From: Dipodascopsis uninucleata var. uninucleata
Taxonomy: Eukaryota; Ascomycota; Lipomycetes; Lipomycetales; Lipomycetaceae
Direction of reading: 5' to 3'
NCBI GenBank assembly: GCA_030568195.1
Contig: JAJLTO010000001.1
Location: 744,001-808,000, forward strand
DNA: 64,000 nucleotides
A program made the position numbers and the translations under genes. Below the pieces are notes generated by a model, which worked only from the letters and a program-made list of their open reading frames with translations, made no database searches and was not told where the DNA came from. Below are positions 62,146-64,000 of this stretch, in pieces (position 1 is the first letter of the stretch; each line of letters starts with the position of its first letter).

Positions 62146-62700
62146 ACGAGTATTCTAGACACATTATTGTGACTGCACGAAAAGAGCTGGACTAGACACT
62201 TGGCTTCTATATGCCAGAGGCGAGGACCAATTACATGGTGCAAACTCCAGCAGGCGGAACCCGAGGCAAAACAGTATGCAACACGAAAGTGACTATGGCG
62301 GCGCCAGAGAGCCAGAGAGAAATCTTTACCGATACCACAGCTGTTTCCCCATGACATGGTGTACCAACCGCAAGACTGCGCGTGTATTTTAACGAATCTG
62401 GAACAATTAAGGAGGCTATTTTACACGTGGCGAACCCAGTTCTTTTAGAGTCTTCCAAAAGTGCTGTCGTAGCTGCGGACTCCCTACAATAATGTCAATA
62501 AGAGAATAGCCAGATAACATATTAAACTTTATAGTACTACTGACAGGTAGCCCTGAACTTTACTAACAAGCTTTACCAAGTGTGCTTCTTGAAAGCAGCA
62601 TACAAACTTTAAACCACCTCCAAAGGTGCCTTCTCTCGAAAACTGTAGTTAAATTCTAATGCAGAAGCGGCAAGGTGATGAATACTATATAATATTAAAT

Positions 62701-64000
62701 ATCTTAGGCAGAATTGCAGCCTGCCTCTTTTTTAGCCTACTCTTTACCACGGACAAATTGCATTTCGTTGGCGCACTACTTCCTTCTTTTAGACAGTAGA
62801 AATTACCTTCCCGCGGTATACCCATTCATATCTTCATAATGCACGTACACAATATATATGTATATTGCACGTAATATATACTTTCCATACCATAATATAC
62901 CCATGTACAATGCCACCAGCTTCTAAGACGGCCGCATCCAACTACAATCAACGGACTCTTCTTACGCTGAGCCCGTCTACTCCTTAACAGCTTTCCTGGA
63001 TTATGCCGAGGATTCAGTAACGCACGATTCTCTTAGTACATTAGAACGCCTAGCAGAGTACTACGAAAATCTACTCATTGGCTTCTCCCACATCAAAGTC
63101 AGATAAGCTGTGTACGTAGCATGGCACGACACGCCGTTAGCTGCTCTGGCTCTGTTCTGATTTACGGTCCCAACCAAGTTCCTTGCTATTCTCTATACAG
63201 TCACACTCATATCCACTTCACACACATCTCGGAAATACTATTTCTGTCTGTGCTCTCAGAGTTAGCCTTTCGCAGCGCATTAGCGTTTTCAGCATACCTA
63301 TAAACTCTGTCTTAATTTCAGAGTTTTAGGTTTGTATTACTAACTCTAAAACAGTAGCATGCTTTTTTTCTGGTAAGAGTTCATTTACATATATTGAATA
63401 CTTGAACTCTACTAAATTACTTTCTGATATTTTTTAAGTTCTCTTTAATTTTTTCCTTGCATGCTATCTCGTTTTTCATCCCTTCTATATTTTGGGTTTC
63501 TCTCTTGTTATTACTATACATGTCTACTCGTTTCATCTCCCATTTATTCAGGTTCTTTACTACCTATCGTCTTCGTCCTACTTTATATCAGTCTTTCTTC
63601 TTACTAGTTTAATTTTATACAACCTTGCGAAGAATTTTTTTTGCAGTCTCACGGTTCAGTGTATATTAGTGTCTTCAGTGTTGGACCTAAGTTGTTCTTT
63701 ATGAAATCCTAAAGCAATTTGGATTTTGCTTTGAATTATTCGCAGTGGCAGTTGGCAAGGCCTAAGTGAGAGTTATATTACCGGCAGACTTTCCTTTTAT
63801 TTTTCCATTTTTTGCTTCCACTTTCCACTTCATTTCGATTTTCTACTATCCTGACACTGAAACAAACATTCGATATTATATTGCAATTTATTGGTGTGTC
63901 TGAATTGACCTTCGGATCCAGCTTCACTGAAAATTCGAGGCACCGCTGCCTGGCGATTATTTACTATCGCAAAAGTTAGAACAGCAACCAGTTCAAACGG
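62701..64000. other. Terminal gene-free stretch with pyrimidine-rich strand
   Basis: From about 63.3 to 63.9 kb the plus strand is strongly pyrimidine-rich: 45 of 60 bases in the line at 63541. No gene is supported. A 59-codon protein-like frame without a start lies at 62927-63106. The window ends inside this stretch. Confidence 0.55.
62927..63106 (+). pseudogene. Short protein-like open stretch, no start codon
   Basis: Fifty-nine codons open between two stops, with low Cys and Trp and a helical-looking segment (STLERLAEYYENLLIGF). No methionine is present, no family is recognised and no good splice acceptor feeds it. It could be a gene fragment or chance. Confidence 0.15.

Larger units (their letters stand above)
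58651..62700. other. GC-richer gene-free island
   Basis: About 4 kb whose composition departs from both sides: hand counts give 38 G+C of 60 at line 59581 and 34 of 60 at line 59821, against about 17-24 in the flanking desert. No intact gene. Protein-like reading frames, apparently broken, occur around 60.4-61.6 kb and are listed separately. I saw no terminal repeats that would define the ends. Confidence 0.5.

Noticed and set aside
1-64000. tRNA, rRNA, CRISPR array, bacterial-type operons
   Set aside because: I scanned for tRNA B-box words and other hallmarks and found none outside coding sequence; the window is eukaryotic, so CRISPR and operon features are not expected.

Overview
The window is nuclear DNA of a fungus, most likely an ascomycete. 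Evidence: short introns (mostly 54-160 nt) with GTAAGT/GTATGT donors, CTAAC or CTGAC branch sites and YAG acceptors; fungal versions of Csf1, Ctk1, Sub2, Rpr2 and an FMI2-like phosphatase relative; AT-rich spacers. CTG stands at a conserved leucine in Sub2 (the PEL of the N-terminal block), so the standard code is used and a CUG-Ser yeast is unlikely. A Lipomyces-like or Taphrinomycotina-like lineage is my guess; I cannot place it from sequence alone.

Layout: 3' part of TSR4 (+) facing IFM1 (-); a GC-richer 2.3 kb gap; a 2H phosphoesterase (+) facing an HSPA12-like Hsp70 relative (-), then eIF5B/FUN12 (-) and an FMI2-like phosphatase relative (-); a 1.7 kb divergent gap; SSC1 (+) and a RIB2-type deaminase (+) facing CTK1 (-); then a same-strand run of DUF300/TMEM184 (-), ZIP transporter (-), giant CSF1 (-) and SUB2 (-); RPR2 (+) facing a cyclophilin (-); an SDR (+) facing hexokinase (-). 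Everything from about 51 kb to the end is gene-free, with a GC-rich island (about 58.7-62.7 kb) that may hold decayed coding DNA. I rebuilt spliced gene models by matching donor, branch site and acceptor to reading phase; all exon sums are multiples of three.

Functionally the genes are housekeeping: translation initiation (IFM1, FUN12), ribosome and RNA processing (TSR4, RPR2, SUB2), transcription (CTK1), mitochondrial import and folding (SSC1), lipid and metal traffic (CSF1, ZIP, DUF300), central metabolism (hexokinase, riboflavin-type deaminase). There is no operon logic. I found no tRNA, rRNA, CRISPR array or clear intact mobile element. The most notable signals are a 1,049-nt first intron in SUB2 (an order of magnitude longer than most others), a run of tiny first exons, two stop-free 57-nt introns inside the IFM1 GTPase domain, an AAG 3' splice site in the ZIP gene, a Cys-x5-Lys active site in the phosphatase relative, and the 13 kb gene desert. 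I did not find a convincing wholly new system.
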